Source: Centipeda felix
GTDB taxonomy: Bacteria > Bacillota > Negativicutes > Selenomonadales > Selenomonadaceae
Length of the DNA: 64,000 nucleotides
Reading direction: 5' to 3'
NCBI RefSeq assembly: GCF_900186465.1
Contig: NZ_LT891956.1
Span: forward strand, 130,482 to 194,481
Under the pieces are notes generated by a model, which was not told the origin of the DNA, did not search any database, and saw only the letters and a program-made list of their open reading frames with translations. Shown in pieces: positions 33,687 to 42,576 of the stretch (positions within the stretch are counted from its first letter, which is position 1; the number at the start of each line of letters is the position of its first letter). The position numbers and the translations under genes were made by a program.

Positions 33687-35642
33687 ATGAGAAGAGCATA
33701 TTATTCGGATTCAATTTCTTCTTTTTTGATGGCAAAAGAAGATCATATCCTCGGGCGGTTGATGATCGAGGATTCGTTTCGGACCGAGGATATTCAAAAG
33801 AACGCATGGCGTGCGGAGATCCAGATTTTAAAGGAGCAGCTTGCCTCCTTTCCGGACGGAGAGATCGCCTTTGAATTCACGATTCCGCGTATGGGACACC
33901 GTGTGGATGTCGTGCTCATCATCCAGGGAATTATTTTCCTGCTGGAGTTCAAGGTCGGGGATGATACGTATGCAAAATCAACAAAAGATCAAGTGATGGA
34001 TTATGCCCTTGACCTCAAGTATTTTCATGAGGCGAGTCGGGACCGCACAATCGTGCCGATCATTGTGCCGACGGAGGCGGCCGATCAGACGAATACACTG
34101 GCTCTGATGGAAGATGGGATTGCACAGGTGCTCTGCTGCAATCGGCATAACATCGAGGGCGTGCTTCGGCAGGTCCTGTCGCAGATGCATGCCGCTCCTC
34201 TACCCATGGATACGTGGCTGGATGCGCGCTATGCGCCGACACCGACCATCATTGAGGCGGCACAGGCACTCTACCGCGCGCATTCAGTTCGTGATATATC
34301 GCGCAGTGATGCGGGGGCAGAAAATCTGACTGTGACGACGGCAGCGATCAATCAGATCATAGATGAATGCAAGGCACGCCACAAAAAGGCGATCTGTTTT
34401 ATCACAGGAGTTCCTGGGGCGGGAAAGACACTTGCGGGTCTGAATATTGCCAATGCGCGTCATCAATTCAATGAGGATGAACATGCCGTATTTCTCTCGG
34501 GGAATGGCCCCCTCGTTGCGGTTCTGCAGGAGGCATTGGCACGTGATCGGGCAGCGACGCACAATGTGACCAAAGAGCAGGCGCGACGAGAAACGAAGTC
34601 TTTTATTCAGGTGATTCATAAATTCCGTGATGAGGCGTTGTCCTCATTGCGCCCGCCCATCGAGAAAGTTGCCATTTTTGACGAGGCGCAGCGTGCATGG
34701 GATGCTGATGCACTGATGAAATTTATGAAGCGGAAAAAGGGTGTGCCAGATTTTCACCAATCGGAGCCGGAGTTTCTCATCAGCATCATGGACCGGCATG
34801 CAGACTGGGCGGTGATCGTCTGTCTCATCGGCGGCGGGCAGGAGATCAATACGGGGGAGGCCGGCATAGCGGAATGGCTGCATGCGCTACGTGAACAATA
34901 TCCGGACTGGGAGATCCATCTATCGGATCGGATGACAGACAGTGAGTATGTGGGGAGCAGTGACATTCAGCGGATGCTGGGGGATCGGGCGTATCGAGTT
35001 GTCTCGTCCCTGCATCTGGGCGTATCGCTGCGTTCCTTTCGGAGTGAGCGGCTTGCAGATTTCGTTAAGGCACTGCTCGATGAGGATGTAGCTGCGGCAC
35101 GAGAGCTCTATGCTGCGCTTTATTTGAACTATCCCATCGTTTTGACGCGAGATCTTGCGCGTGCAAAGGCGTGGGTGCGCAGCAAGGTGCGCGGGACGGA
35201 GCGATCTGGGGTGCTTGCGAGTTCAAAGGCGAAGCGTTTGAGAAGTGTTGGCATTTGGGTGAATGTGCAGCGGGATCCTGTTGCATGGTTCTTGAATGAT
35301 CCGGCGAATGCAGATGCTTCTTGTTTCCTTGAGGTTCCCGCTACGGAGTTTGAGGTACAGGGCCTCGAGATCGACTATGGGCTCCTTGCGTGGGACGCAG
35401 ATCTCCGCTATTGTGATGGTGGATTCGATTATTTTGACTGCCGCGGAGCCCGCTGGATGCACGTCAATAAGGAACAAGGGCAACGCTATCTGAAGAACGC
35501 CTATCGCGTCCTCCTCACCCGGGCCCGGCAAGGCCTCGTCATCTTCGTTCCTGAGGGGGACATGGATGATGAAACGCGCAGGCCGGAATACTATGATGGT
35601 ACGTATGAATACTTGAAGTCGCTGGGACTGCGAGAGATTTAA
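33687..35642 (+). CDS. DUF2075 protein: PD-(D/E)XK nuclease-like domain fused to SF1-type helicase
   Basis: A 651-residue protein. The N-terminal ~200 residues contain a PD-(D/E)XK-like pattern (HRVDVVLIIQG near residue 71, LEFKVG near residue 89). The rest is a DUF2075/Schlafen-like helicase: Walker A TGVPGAGKTLAG near residue 240, Walker B VAIFDEAQRAW near 328, CLIGGGQEIN near 382, and the C-terminal motif YRVLLTRARQGLVIFVP near 610. The family is found in many defence islands as a stand-alone gene, but a confirmed mechanism for this form is not known to me. Upstream sequence GATAGGGAAACATA gives only a weak ribosome site. A heavily deleted second copy is at 62876. Confidence 0.85.
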   Translation: MRRAYYSDSISSFLMAKEDHILGRLMIEDSFRTEDIQKNAWRAEIQILKEQLASFPDGEIAFEFTIPRMGHRVDVVLIIQGIIFLLEFKVGDDTYAKSTKDQVMDYALDLKYFHEASRDRTIVPIIVPTEAADQTNTLALMEDGIAQVLCCNRHNIEGVLRQVLSQMHAAPLPMDTWLDARYAPTPTIIEAAQALYRAHSVRDISRSDAGAENLTVTTAAINQIIDECKARHKKAICFITGVPGAGKTLAGLNIANARHQFNEDEHAVFLSGNGPLVAVLQEALARDRAATHNVTKEQARRETKSFIQVIHKFRDEALSSLRPPIEKVAIFDEAQRAWDADALMKFMKRKKGVPDFHQSEPEFLISIMDRHADWAVIVCLIGGGQEINTGEAGIAEWLHALREQYPDWEIHLSDRMTDSEYVGSSDIQRMLGDRAYRVVSSLHLGVSLRSFRSERLADFVKALLDEDVAAARELYAALYLNYPIVLTRDLARAKAWVRSKVRGTERSGVLASSKAKRLRSVGIWVNVQRDPVAWFLNDPANADASCFLEVPATEFEVQGLEIDYGLLAWDADLRYCDGGFDYFDCRGARWMHVNKEQGQRYLKNAYRVLLTRARQGLVIFVPEGDMDDETRRPEYYDGTYEYLKSLGLREI

Positions 35643-35853
35643 TCAGCCTCACTGCGGGGATCATTCCTCTGCATTGGCATCCGGCGTTCGTTCGGCATTG
35701 GCTGCGCGTGCCATAATCCTCCTCATATTGAGAAGGACGCAGGATTTTAGAGACGCAGGAAATATTTTCGTCTTTATTATTGGAAAAGTTTGATAACAGG
35801 TTTATAATAAAGCGTCTTCAATTTTTTATGATTGCCTTTGGGAGGCGTGTCCA

Positions 35854-37170
35854 ATGAATTCATTCTTTGAGCGGCAGTTTCGGCTGCAGGAGAATCACAC
35901 AACGGTGACAACGGAGGTCATCGCAGGGCTCACGACATTTGCAACGATGGGCTATGTGCTCGCCGTTGTGCCGCATATGATGGGGGAGGCAGGGGTTCCG
36001 ACGGGAGCGATGCTTACGGGCATGGTGCTCATGATCTTCGTTGCGACGATGGCGATGGGGCTGTATACGAACCGTCCCTTTGCCCTCGCGCCCGGCATGG
36101 GCAGTGTCGCGATTTTTTCGATTACGATGGTGCAGCTGCAGAATGTACCGATTGGTGTGGCGAGTGCGATCGTTTTTCTGAGCGGATTGCTTTTTATCAT
36201 CGTGACAGTGCTTGGCATACGAAAGGCTATTGTCACGACAATCCCGCGCGGCATCAAGATCTCGATCGGTGCGGGTGTGGGCATCTTCCTCGCGGTTATC
36301 GGGATGCGCAATGCAAAGCTGCTCGCAGCAAATGCGAAGAAGGTCGCGCTCTCGTTCGGCGATCTCACACAGCCGGTTGTCCTCCTCGCGGCGATTACTT
36401 TCATCATCCTGCTGGTTCTCTCTGCACGTAAGGTGCGCGGTGGAGCGCTCATCAGTATTCTCGCGGGGACGGTCATTGGCATCCCGATGGGCATTACGAA
36501 GATTCCCGAGAGCATCTTCCGTATCCCGGACAGCATCGCCCCCATTTTCTTCAACTTTGACCTTGGTGGTGCGCTCAATCTCGCGTATCTGCCGTTCCTC
36601 TTTGCGTTCTTCCTGCCGGACTTCTTTTCCAGCTTCGGCACGGCGATCGGCATCGGGGGCAAGGCAGGTTTCCTCGACAAAAACGGCGATCTGCCGGGGC
36701 TTGACAAGGTCTTTCACGTGGACTCCATCGCCGCGACGATCGGCTCACTCTTTACGATCCCCGTGCTCATCACCTATCTCGAGTCCGGCGCGGGGGTCGA
36801 GGCGGGCGGCCGCACGGGACTGACGGCGTGCACGACGGCCCTCGCATTCCTCCTCATCCTCGCGGTGACGCCGCTTGCGCTCATGATCCCCGCAGCGGCG
36901 ACGGCGCCTGTCCTTATCTACGTCGGCGTCAGTATGATGGCGGGTATGCGCAATCTTGACTATACGGATATCGCCGAGTATATCCCTGCATTTCTCTGCG
37001 TTGCGTTCACCGCGTTCACGTTCAACATCGCGAACGGCATCTCCGTCGCCTTTATCTCGTTCGTCATTATCAAACTTGCCATGGGGCGCACGGCGGAGCT
37101 GCACAAGGGACACTATCTGCTTGCCCTCCTGCTCGCGTATTATTTCTACGCCATTGCAGGGGTAAAATAG
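35854..37170 (+). CDS. NCS2-family purine permease (adenine/hypoxanthine type)
   Basis: A 438-residue membrane protein of the AzgA/PbuG branch of the NCS2 family. The start region LQENHTTVTTEVIAGLTTFATMGYVLAV (piece: TEVIAGLTTFATMGY) and the motifs FALAPGMG and ESGAGVEAGGRTGLTA are diagnostic. It imports purine bases with protons. It lies 9 bases upstream of adenine deaminase, so adenine is the likely main substrate. ATG 35854 has GGGAGG upstream. An AT-rich leader (about 35755-35830) with a TTTATTAT / ATAATAAA hairpin precedes it; I could not match the purine riboswitch core there. Confidence 0.92.
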   Translation: MNSFFERQFRLQENHTTVTTEVIAGLTTFATMGYVLAVVPHMMGEAGVPTGAMLTGMVLMIFVATMAMGLYTNRPFALAPGMGSVAIFSITMVQLQNVPIGVASAIVFLSGLLFIIVTVLGIRKAIVTTIPRGIKISIGAGVGIFLAVIGMRNAKLLAANAKKVALSFGDLTQPVVLLAAITFIILLVLSARKVRGGALISILAGTVIGIPMGITKIPESIFRIPDSIAPIFFNFDLGGALNLAYLPFLFAFFLPDFFSSFGTAIGIGGKAGFLDKNGDLPGLDKVFHVDSIAATIGSLFTIPVLITYLESGAGVEAGGRTGLTACTTALAFLLILAVTPLALMIPAAATAPVLIYVGVSMMAGMRNLDYTDIAEYIPAFLCVAFTAFTFNIANGISVAFISFVIIKLAMGRTAELHKGHYLLALLLAYYFYAIAGVK

Positions 37171-37179
37171 GAGTATGGT

Positions 37180-38889
37180 ATGGATATTGACATCCTTCTG
37201 ACTGATGGGAAGATATACAACAGCTATCTCAAAAAATTCATCCCGGGCAATATTGCCGTCAGCGGCGATCGCTTCGCCTATGTCGGCATGGACGAACTGC
37301 CGCTCACACCGCGGTGTACGGTCGATCTCGCGGGGCAGTACGTCATCCCTGGGCTGATCGACTGCCATATGCACATTGAAAGTACGATGTGTGCGCCGCG
37401 TACGTTTATGAACGGCGCGGCACGCAGCGGTGTGACGACGCTCATCGCGGAGCCGCATGAGATCGCAAATGTATTCGGTCTCGCGGGCATCCGCGCGCTG
37501 ATGCAGAGTGCGCAGGACGGCCCCTGCGACGTCCGCATCGCCATCCCCTCGTCCGTTCCGTCGACGAATGACGCGCTCGAGACGGCGGGTGCTGCGATCG
37601 AGAACGATGATGTCGAGGCGCTCATGCACATGGATCAGGTGATCTGCCTCGGCGAGGTGATGAACTGCCGCGAGGTCATTGCAGACGCGCACTCCAAGAC
37701 GAATCGTCTGATCCGCCAGATTCAGCACGGCCGGCCGGATTTCTCCATCGAGGGGCACTGCCCGCGCTTCGTCGGATGGGAGCTGGCGCAGCTCCTCTAT
37801 CGCGGCATCCGCTCCGATCATACGGATCAGTCGCTCGAGGGGCTCGCACAGCGCGCCGCAAATGGAATGTTCATCCAGCTGCAGGAAAAGACACTGAAGA
37901 AAGAGTTTCTCGACTACCTCATGGAGAACCGTCTGTCGGGGCGTTTTGCCCTCGTCACGGACGACACGATGCCCGATGACTTCATGCGGCGCGGGCAGCT
38001 GGACCACCTCGTCCGGCGGAGCATGGAGCTCGGCCTTGCGCCCGAGGAGGCGGTCTATGCGGCGACCTATGCACCCGCGCAGCATATGGGGCTGCGGGAT
38101 AAGGGCGCGATTGCCCCCGGCCGCATCGCCGACTTCGTCGTGCTCTCGGATCTGCGGGCCTTTGAGATCGAGCGTGTCTGGCGCGCGGGACGGCAGGTCT
38201 TTGCGCGCGGCGAGGCGTGGGAGGAGCCGGAACGGGACACGTCGTTCCCCGCGCATTTTTACCGCAGCGTGCATCTGGCGCCGCGCAGTGCCGAGGACTT
38301 CGTTCTGCGTGCGCCGATCACGGAGGGGGCGGTGCTCTGCCGCATCCTCGAGGTGCAGGAGCATACGACCTTTGTCGCGGAGGGGTGGGCAGAACTGCCC
38401 GTGCGCGGCGGCGTGATCGACTGGGAGAGCAGCCCCTACAACCTTGCCTGTGTCTTTGAGCGGCACGGCAAAAATGGCGGCTGCGGCATGGCGCTCGTCG
38501 GCGGGACAGCGCTCACGCGCGGTGCGGCGGCGACTACCTATGCGCACGACAGCCACAACCTGCTCGTCCTCGGACAGACGGCAGCCGATATGACGGCGGC
38601 AGCAAACGCCGTCATCGACATGCAGGGCGGTATTGCCGCTGTACGGGACGGAAGCGTCACTGCGTGTGCACCGCTCCCCATCGCGGGCATCCTCTCTGAC
38701 CGCCCGCTCCCCGTCCTCGGCGAGCAGATCGCGCATGTTCGCCATGTCCTTGCGGACTGCGGCTATCGCCACGACAATGTCATCATGTCCCTGAGCACCA
38801 TTCCGCTGCCCGTCAGCCCGTATTTCAAACTGACTGACAAGGGGATCATCGACGTGAAAAAAGGCGCCGCAGTGCCTTTGATTGTGTAA
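37180..38889 (+). CDS. ade: Adenine deaminase
   Basis: A 569-residue amidohydrolase that turns adenine into hypoxanthine and ammonia. Metal-site motifs: GLIDCHMHIEST near residue 64, TLIAEPHEIANVFG near 88, EGHCPR near 193 and VTDDTMPDDF near 265. The C-terminal domain (GGMALVGG-like, HDSHNLLVLG) is complete, and the length is normal. With the permease directly upstream it forms an adenine salvage operon. A very strong terminator follows 4 bases after the stop. Confidence 0.95.
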   Translation: MDIDILLTDGKIYNSYLKKFIPGNIAVSGDRFAYVGMDELPLTPRCTVDLAGQYVIPGLIDCHMHIESTMCAPRTFMNGAARSGVTTLIAEPHEIANVFGLAGIRALMQSAQDGPCDVRIAIPSSVPSTNDALETAGAAIENDDVEALMHMDQVICLGEVMNCREVIADAHSKTNRLIRQIQHGRPDFSIEGHCPRFVGWELAQLLYRGIRSDHTDQSLEGLAQRAANGMFIQLQEKTLKKEFLDYLMENRLSGRFALVTDDTMPDDFMRRGQLDHLVRRSMELGLAPEEAVYAATYAPAQHMGLRDKGAIAPGRIADFVVLSDLRAFEIERVWRAGRQVFARGEAWEEPERDTSFPAHFYRSVHLAPRSAEDFVLRAPITEGAVLCRILEVQEHTTFVAEGWAELPVRGGVIDWESSPYNLACVFERHGKNGGCGMALVGGTALTRGAAATTYAHDSHNLLVLGQTAADMTAAANAVIDMQGGIAAVRDGSVTACAPLPIAGILSDRPLPVLGEQIAHVRHVLADCGYRHDNVIMSLSTIPLPVSPYFKLTDKGIIDVKKGAAVPLIV

Positions 38890-38892
38890 CGA

Positions 38893-38941
38893 AAAGTGCT
38901 GCTGTACGAAGCTGGAAAACTTCGTGCAGCAGCACTTTTTT
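38893..38941 (+). terminator. Strong terminator after ade
   Basis: AAAAGTGCTGCTGTACGAAG / CTTCGTGCAGCAGCACTTTTTT with an 8-base loop. It shares the arm CTTCGTGCAGCAGC with the hairpins at 797-838 and near 48108. Confidence 0.9.
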
Positions 38942-39043
38942 GATGTGTGATTCAATCCGGAGACGCTCCGTCTTTGTACAGTACCACAAAGCTGTCCAAC
39001 AGCTGCTTTACATGAGTATCATCCGATTCGATGCACAAGCCGC

Positions 39044-39725
39044 GGTGAGTACCGCGCGCTCTGCTATCAGGGCTACAATGCGGCGCTCATGGCAATCGAC
39101 CGCGCGCAGACGAATCCCGCAGCCCGCAGCGGCAAGCCGCTCGCCATCGTCCTCGACTGCGATGAGACCGTCACGGACAACACGCGTGCCATGGCAGAGG
39201 CTGCCGCCGCGGGCAACGGCCGCTACGATGCGCTCTGGTGGCGTGCGACCGTGCACGAGGCTCGCTCCGAGGCCCATGCCGGGCGCGGCAGAGTTCCTGC
39301 GCGAGGTCGCGCGGCGCGGCGTTGCCATCTTCTACGTCAGCAACCGCTGGAGCGAAGTCAACTACGAGCCGACCATCGAGAACCTCAAGGCACTCGGCTT
39401 CCCCTCCGTCGACGCGGAGCACGTTCTCCTCATGGAGGATCGGAAGATGAGCGACAAGCAGCCGCGCTTTGATCGGATCACAGAGGACTACGATGTCGTC
39501 GTCTATATGGGCGACAACGCGGGCGACCTCCCCCTCGGGACCAAGGGAATGAACCGCGCCGCACGGAATGCCGCCATCGACGCGGCGCAGGAGGAGTTCG
39601 GCACACAGTACATCGTCTTTCCGAATCCCGCCTACGGCTCGTGGGTCAGCGCCCTCTCGAAGGACTACATGACCATGAGCCCCGAGGCGCGAGAGGCGTT
39701 CTATGAAAAGATGCTGACGGAGTAA
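39044..39725 (+). pseudogene. HAD-superfamily acid phosphatase, lipoprotein e(P4)-like, 5'-truncated and frameshifted
   Basis: The frame from 39044 reads EYRALCYQGYNAALMAIDRA and then the catalytic motif IVLDCDETVTDNT, typical of class C acid phosphatases. Near 39255-39275 the frame must shift by one base to go on as MPGAAEFLREVARRGVAIFYVSNR, then KMSDKQPRF, VVYMGDNAGDL and the C-terminal FPNPAYGSWVSAL. The signal peptide and first ~40 residues are missing: upstream bases do not continue the family. An ATG at 38940 opens a different frame that only carries the 3' half. The gene is probably dead; a sequencing error could explain the internal shift but not the missing start. Confidence 0.75.
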
Positions 39726-39742
39726 CAGAATACAATGAAAAG

Positions 39743-39775
39743 AGCCCGTCTCTGCAAATGCAGGGGCGGGCGTTT
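39743..39775 (+). terminator. Terminator after the phosphatase pseudogene
   Basis: GCCCGTCTCTGC / GCAGGGGCGGGC with a 4-base loop (two G-U pairs), then GTTTT. Confidence 0.75.
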
Positions 39776-40381
39776 TGGGGGATATATTATAATGCAGGAA
39801 TCGACGGATAATACGGCGAAATAAAGGAAAATACATTTGATGTAAAGATGCATAAATTATACAGAGCATTCTGATGAGAACTAACCAACGATACAATACT
39901 TAATTTGATATGATGCGAAACGAAGCCTTTCTCCTATGACAATTCAAGACTTATATGGATCGGCCTGTTTGCGGTAGATTGCAAGAATAAGTTGCACGGT
40001 AAAAAAGACTAGCAAATCGAAGCCTTACGACACTCATTCAGGAAACATTCCTGTGCAGTGTGGTAACCGGGTTTTTTCATGACAGGTTTCTGAGCCATTG
40101 TTGTATCACAATAGCAAGAGTATCGATCGCGTTATTCTTTTGAAGCAGAGCAATCTGACCTTTGAGAAATAGAGACTAAATTGTTTTAGTACACCTGAGG
40201 CATTTGCAAAAGCGTATGTGATGAATTGTATTCTGCCCTAGACGTCAAGCGGATTCTCTGGGATGTACTCGATTAGGTACGGTGAGTATATATCCTTTGT
40301 ATAAAATATGGACAATATCACGTTGACCGTCTACCCGTTCTGAAATCATTGGGGTGATGTGGATATATAGTGAGCTTTTCT
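39776..40381. other. AT-rich gap without an intact gene, left edge of the defence island
   Basis: About 600 bases, clearly richer in A and T than the flanking genes. All six frames are broken by stops. Short open pieces on the minus strand (for example FLKGQIALLQKNNAID near 40150) could be gene debris, but I cannot name a family. Confidence 0.5.
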
Positions 40382-40526
40382 AGGGAATGGTTGATAAAAT
40401 AGGCTCTCGGATTGGTTCAGATTTTGTCCTGTCAAGGAGAGAGCCCGACGCATAGCAAAGGCTATGTGGAGAATCTGTCGATAAAGAGAGGGCGAAAAAG
40501 ATGTACCAAGATGGCAGTACTTCCCT
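40382..40526. repeat. Dispersed repeat (locus 3 of 6), reverse orientation
   Basis: Begins GGGAATGGTTGATAAAAT and ends GGCAGTACTTCCC; the interior has GATTTTGTCCTGTCA and ACGCATAGCAAAGGCTATGTGGAG, the reverse complement of the central hairpin seen in locus 1. Confidence 0.8.
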
Positions 40527-40551
40527 AATTATACGGTAAGAGAATTGATGA

Positions 40552-40580
40552 TGGACTATCTGCCGAAGCAGTGTTATAAT
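40552..40580 (+). promoter_or_regulatory. Promoter upstream of the Gabija genes
   Basis: Extended -10 TGTTATAAT (40572-40580) with a weak -35 TGGACT (40552-40557) at 17 bases. The same TGTTATAAT is found before the methyltransferase gene (44162), the binding-protein gene (48182) and at 54314. Confidence 0.5.
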
Positions 40581-40726
40581 TTAAAAGTAATAATAGACTT
40601 AGGTCGGCAGTGCCGGGGGCAGCTATTCCTGTGCTCTCGCTTTTAGCACCCATAGTAGTTATCCTAATAGGTTTGATGCACGACTTCGTAACAGAAGCTG
40701 GCATGTCGGACAAGGAGGAGTTGCCT

Positions 40727-40828
40727 ATGAAAGCTAAAACGAAAAAATGCCGTACCATGATTACATCAGTACTAAATTCTGTATGGTCTATGGGCGCTAA
40801 CTTTTCAGCAGGAGCACTGCTGACCTAA
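40727..40828 (+). CDS. 33-residue peptide gene upstream of gajA
   Basis: ATG 40727 has an excellent ribosome site AAGGAGG 9 bases upstream. The product has a basic N-terminus (MKAKTKKCR) and a mixed hydrophobic C-terminal part (SVLNSVWSMGANFSAGALL). The frame is open further upstream to a GTG at 40610, which would add a hydrophobic segment (VLSLLAPIVVILIGL), but that start lacks a ribosome site. The gene lies between the island promoter and gajA, 68 bases before gajA. It is unlike any peptide I know. It may be a real small protein, a leader peptide or chance. Confidence 0.4.
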   Translation: MKAKTKKCRTMITSVLNSVWSMGANFSAGALLT

Positions 40829-40896
40829 GTCTATTATTTTTTGAAAAATATGAATTTCAAGTATATACGTCAATAGCTTTTGCAGAGAGGAAAACG

Positions 40897-42576
40897 ATGG
40901 AGTTTAAGAAAATATCGATCAAGAATTTTAGAAATTTTGAAGATATTGAAATTGATATCACGAATAAGAATATATTTTTCGGGTTGAATGATATCGGGAA
41001 AACAAATTTCTTGTACGCCATGCGTTATATATTTGACAAAGATATAAGAAAGAATGGATTTTTAGACTCAGATTTCCATCGAAAAAACATAGATTCTCCC
41101 ATTGAAATTATTGTTGTTCTAGATATAAGTGATACAGATGATTCGGATACACAGAAACTGAGAGCTCAGCTGAAGGAGGTTATGCGTAGCAATCATACAG
41201 AAGCTTTTATTAAACTGATTGCTGAGTATGATGTCCAGGATTTAGTTGCGATGCCCATCATGTCTTGGGGCGACAGTTTAGATCATCTTTATGAAATCAA
41301 GCAGAAAGGATATCGATATGAGCTGGATTATGTTTTCAATGTAATCTATATCGACTCCTATGTAGAGCTGCATAGCCTGTTTAGAAAAAACATCAATTGG
41401 TTGATTAGAAGCGATCAGGAGGATGATAATGATATACTTCAGGACATCCAATCAGCATTGGATCAGCTCAATATGAATATATCGAATCTATCCGGTGTCA
41501 AGGAGTTTGAGAAGAAGATTACACCGGAGTATCAAAAATTTCGTGACGAAGGCATTTCGATTTCAATCAAGTCGGAAATTGCTGTAAAAGGCTTATACTC
41601 CAATATTGTTCCGTATATCAAACAAGATAATGATGAAAATTTATATCCAACTGCTGGAGAGGGGCGGAAGAAATTACTATCATATTCAATTTTTGGACTG
41701 CTTTCAGAGCAAAGTGAAGAGCGAAAAATCAATATATTCCTTGTTGAAGAGCCAGAAAATCACCTGCATAAATCCATGCAAATTGCCTTATCTCAAATAT
41801 TGTTTGCGAAAGATAAATATCGATATCTATTTGTCACCACCCACTCTCCGTTTGTGTTGTATGGTATGGATCATGTAAGTCTTATTCGAATCTTTCATGG
41901 CTCGACAATTGACAGCGCAAGCTATTTCTATAAAGTTTTACCGAATTTTGAAAAAACCAGAAAAATGCTGAATCGATGTTTAGCCGAAGCCGTTTTTGCA
42001 AGTACAGTGCTGTTGGTGGAAGGTCCTTCCGAGGTCCTGCTCTTTGAAAGAGTATTATCCATAATCAATCCTTTTTACGAGGTTAATGGCATCTATATCT
42101 TATCAGTAGAAGGGATTGGATTTGAGAAGTATCACGAAATACTTAATGCGCTAGGCATAAAATTAATTATCAAAACGGATAATGATCTAAGATGTCCTCA
42201 TGGAAAGAAACAATATATGGCATATGGATTTCAGCGTTGTAATAAGATGATTGGGAAAGAGCTTCTTGCAATTCAATCATGTATGAATAATAGTGAGGAG
42301 AAAAAAAGATCCCTATATGCTGAACAACGAGAAACTCTCGATAATATCCGCAAAGATTATGGCATCTTTCTTTCCAAGGTTGATTTAGAGAATGACCTGG
42401 ATGAGGTTTTGCACGATCAGCTGTGTAAATACTTAGATACAGATTCTCCGGTTAAATATTTGCAAAAAGCAAAACGCTTCCACATGGTTGAATTAATAAG
42501 TGTGATAACGGATGATGATTGTAGCGCAATCTTCAATCATTACAATTTTTCGTGTTTGAAGGAGATTCTAAAATGA
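40897..42576 (+). CDS. gajA: Gabija anti-phage protein GajA (OLD-family ATPase/TOPRIM nuclease)
   Basis: A 559-residue protein. The N-terminal ABC-type ATPase half has Walker A GLNDIGKTN (residues 29-37), Walker B FLVEEPENHLH near residue 283 and the switch THSPF near 314. The C-terminal TOPRIM half has LLVEGPSE near residue 373 and KTDNDLR near 425, then FLSKVDLENDL, all as in known GajA. The start KKISIKNFRNFEDIEID and the segment LLSYSIFGLLS also match. GajA nicks DNA and is held off by nucleotides; with GajB it aborts or blocks phage infection. gajB overlaps its stop by 4 bases. Codon use is markedly AT-rich compared with neighbours, which points to recent transfer. Confidence 0.93.
   Translation: MEFKKISIKNFRNFEDIEIDITNKNIFFGLNDIGKTNFLYAMRYIFDKDIRKNGFLDSDFHRKNIDSPIEIIVVLDISDTDDSDTQKLRAQLKEVMRSNHTEAFIKLIAEYDVQDLVAMPIMSWGDSLDHLYEIKQKGYRYELDYVFNVIYIDSYVELHSLFRKNINWLIRSDQEDDNDILQDIQSALDQLNMNISNLSGVKEFEKKITPEYQKFRDEGISISIKSEIAVKGLYSNIVPYIKQDNDENLYPTAGEGRKKLLSYSIFGLLSEQSEERKINIFLVEEPENHLHKSMQIALSQILFAKDKYRYLFVTTHSPFVLYGMDHVSLIRIFHGSTIDSASYFYKVLPNFEKTRKMLNRCLAEAVFASTVLLVEGPSEVLLFERVLSIINPFYEVNGIYILSVEGIGFEKYHEILNALGIKLIIKTDNDLRCPHGKKQYMAYGFQRCNKMIGKELLAIQSCMNNSEEKKRSLYAEQRETLDNIRKDYGIFLSKVDLENDLDEVLHDQLCKYLDTDSPVKYLQKAKRFHMVELISVITDDDCSAIFNHYNFSCLKEILK

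Noticed and set aside
35755-35850. Purine riboswitch before the permease-ade operon
   Set aside because: Expected from context, but I could not find the conserved three-way-junction core; only a simple AT hairpin is visible.
36745-38955. Minus-strand 736-codon ORF
   Set aside because: It lies opposite the purine permease and adenine deaminase, whose motifs are unmistakable; the composition is that of an antisense frame.
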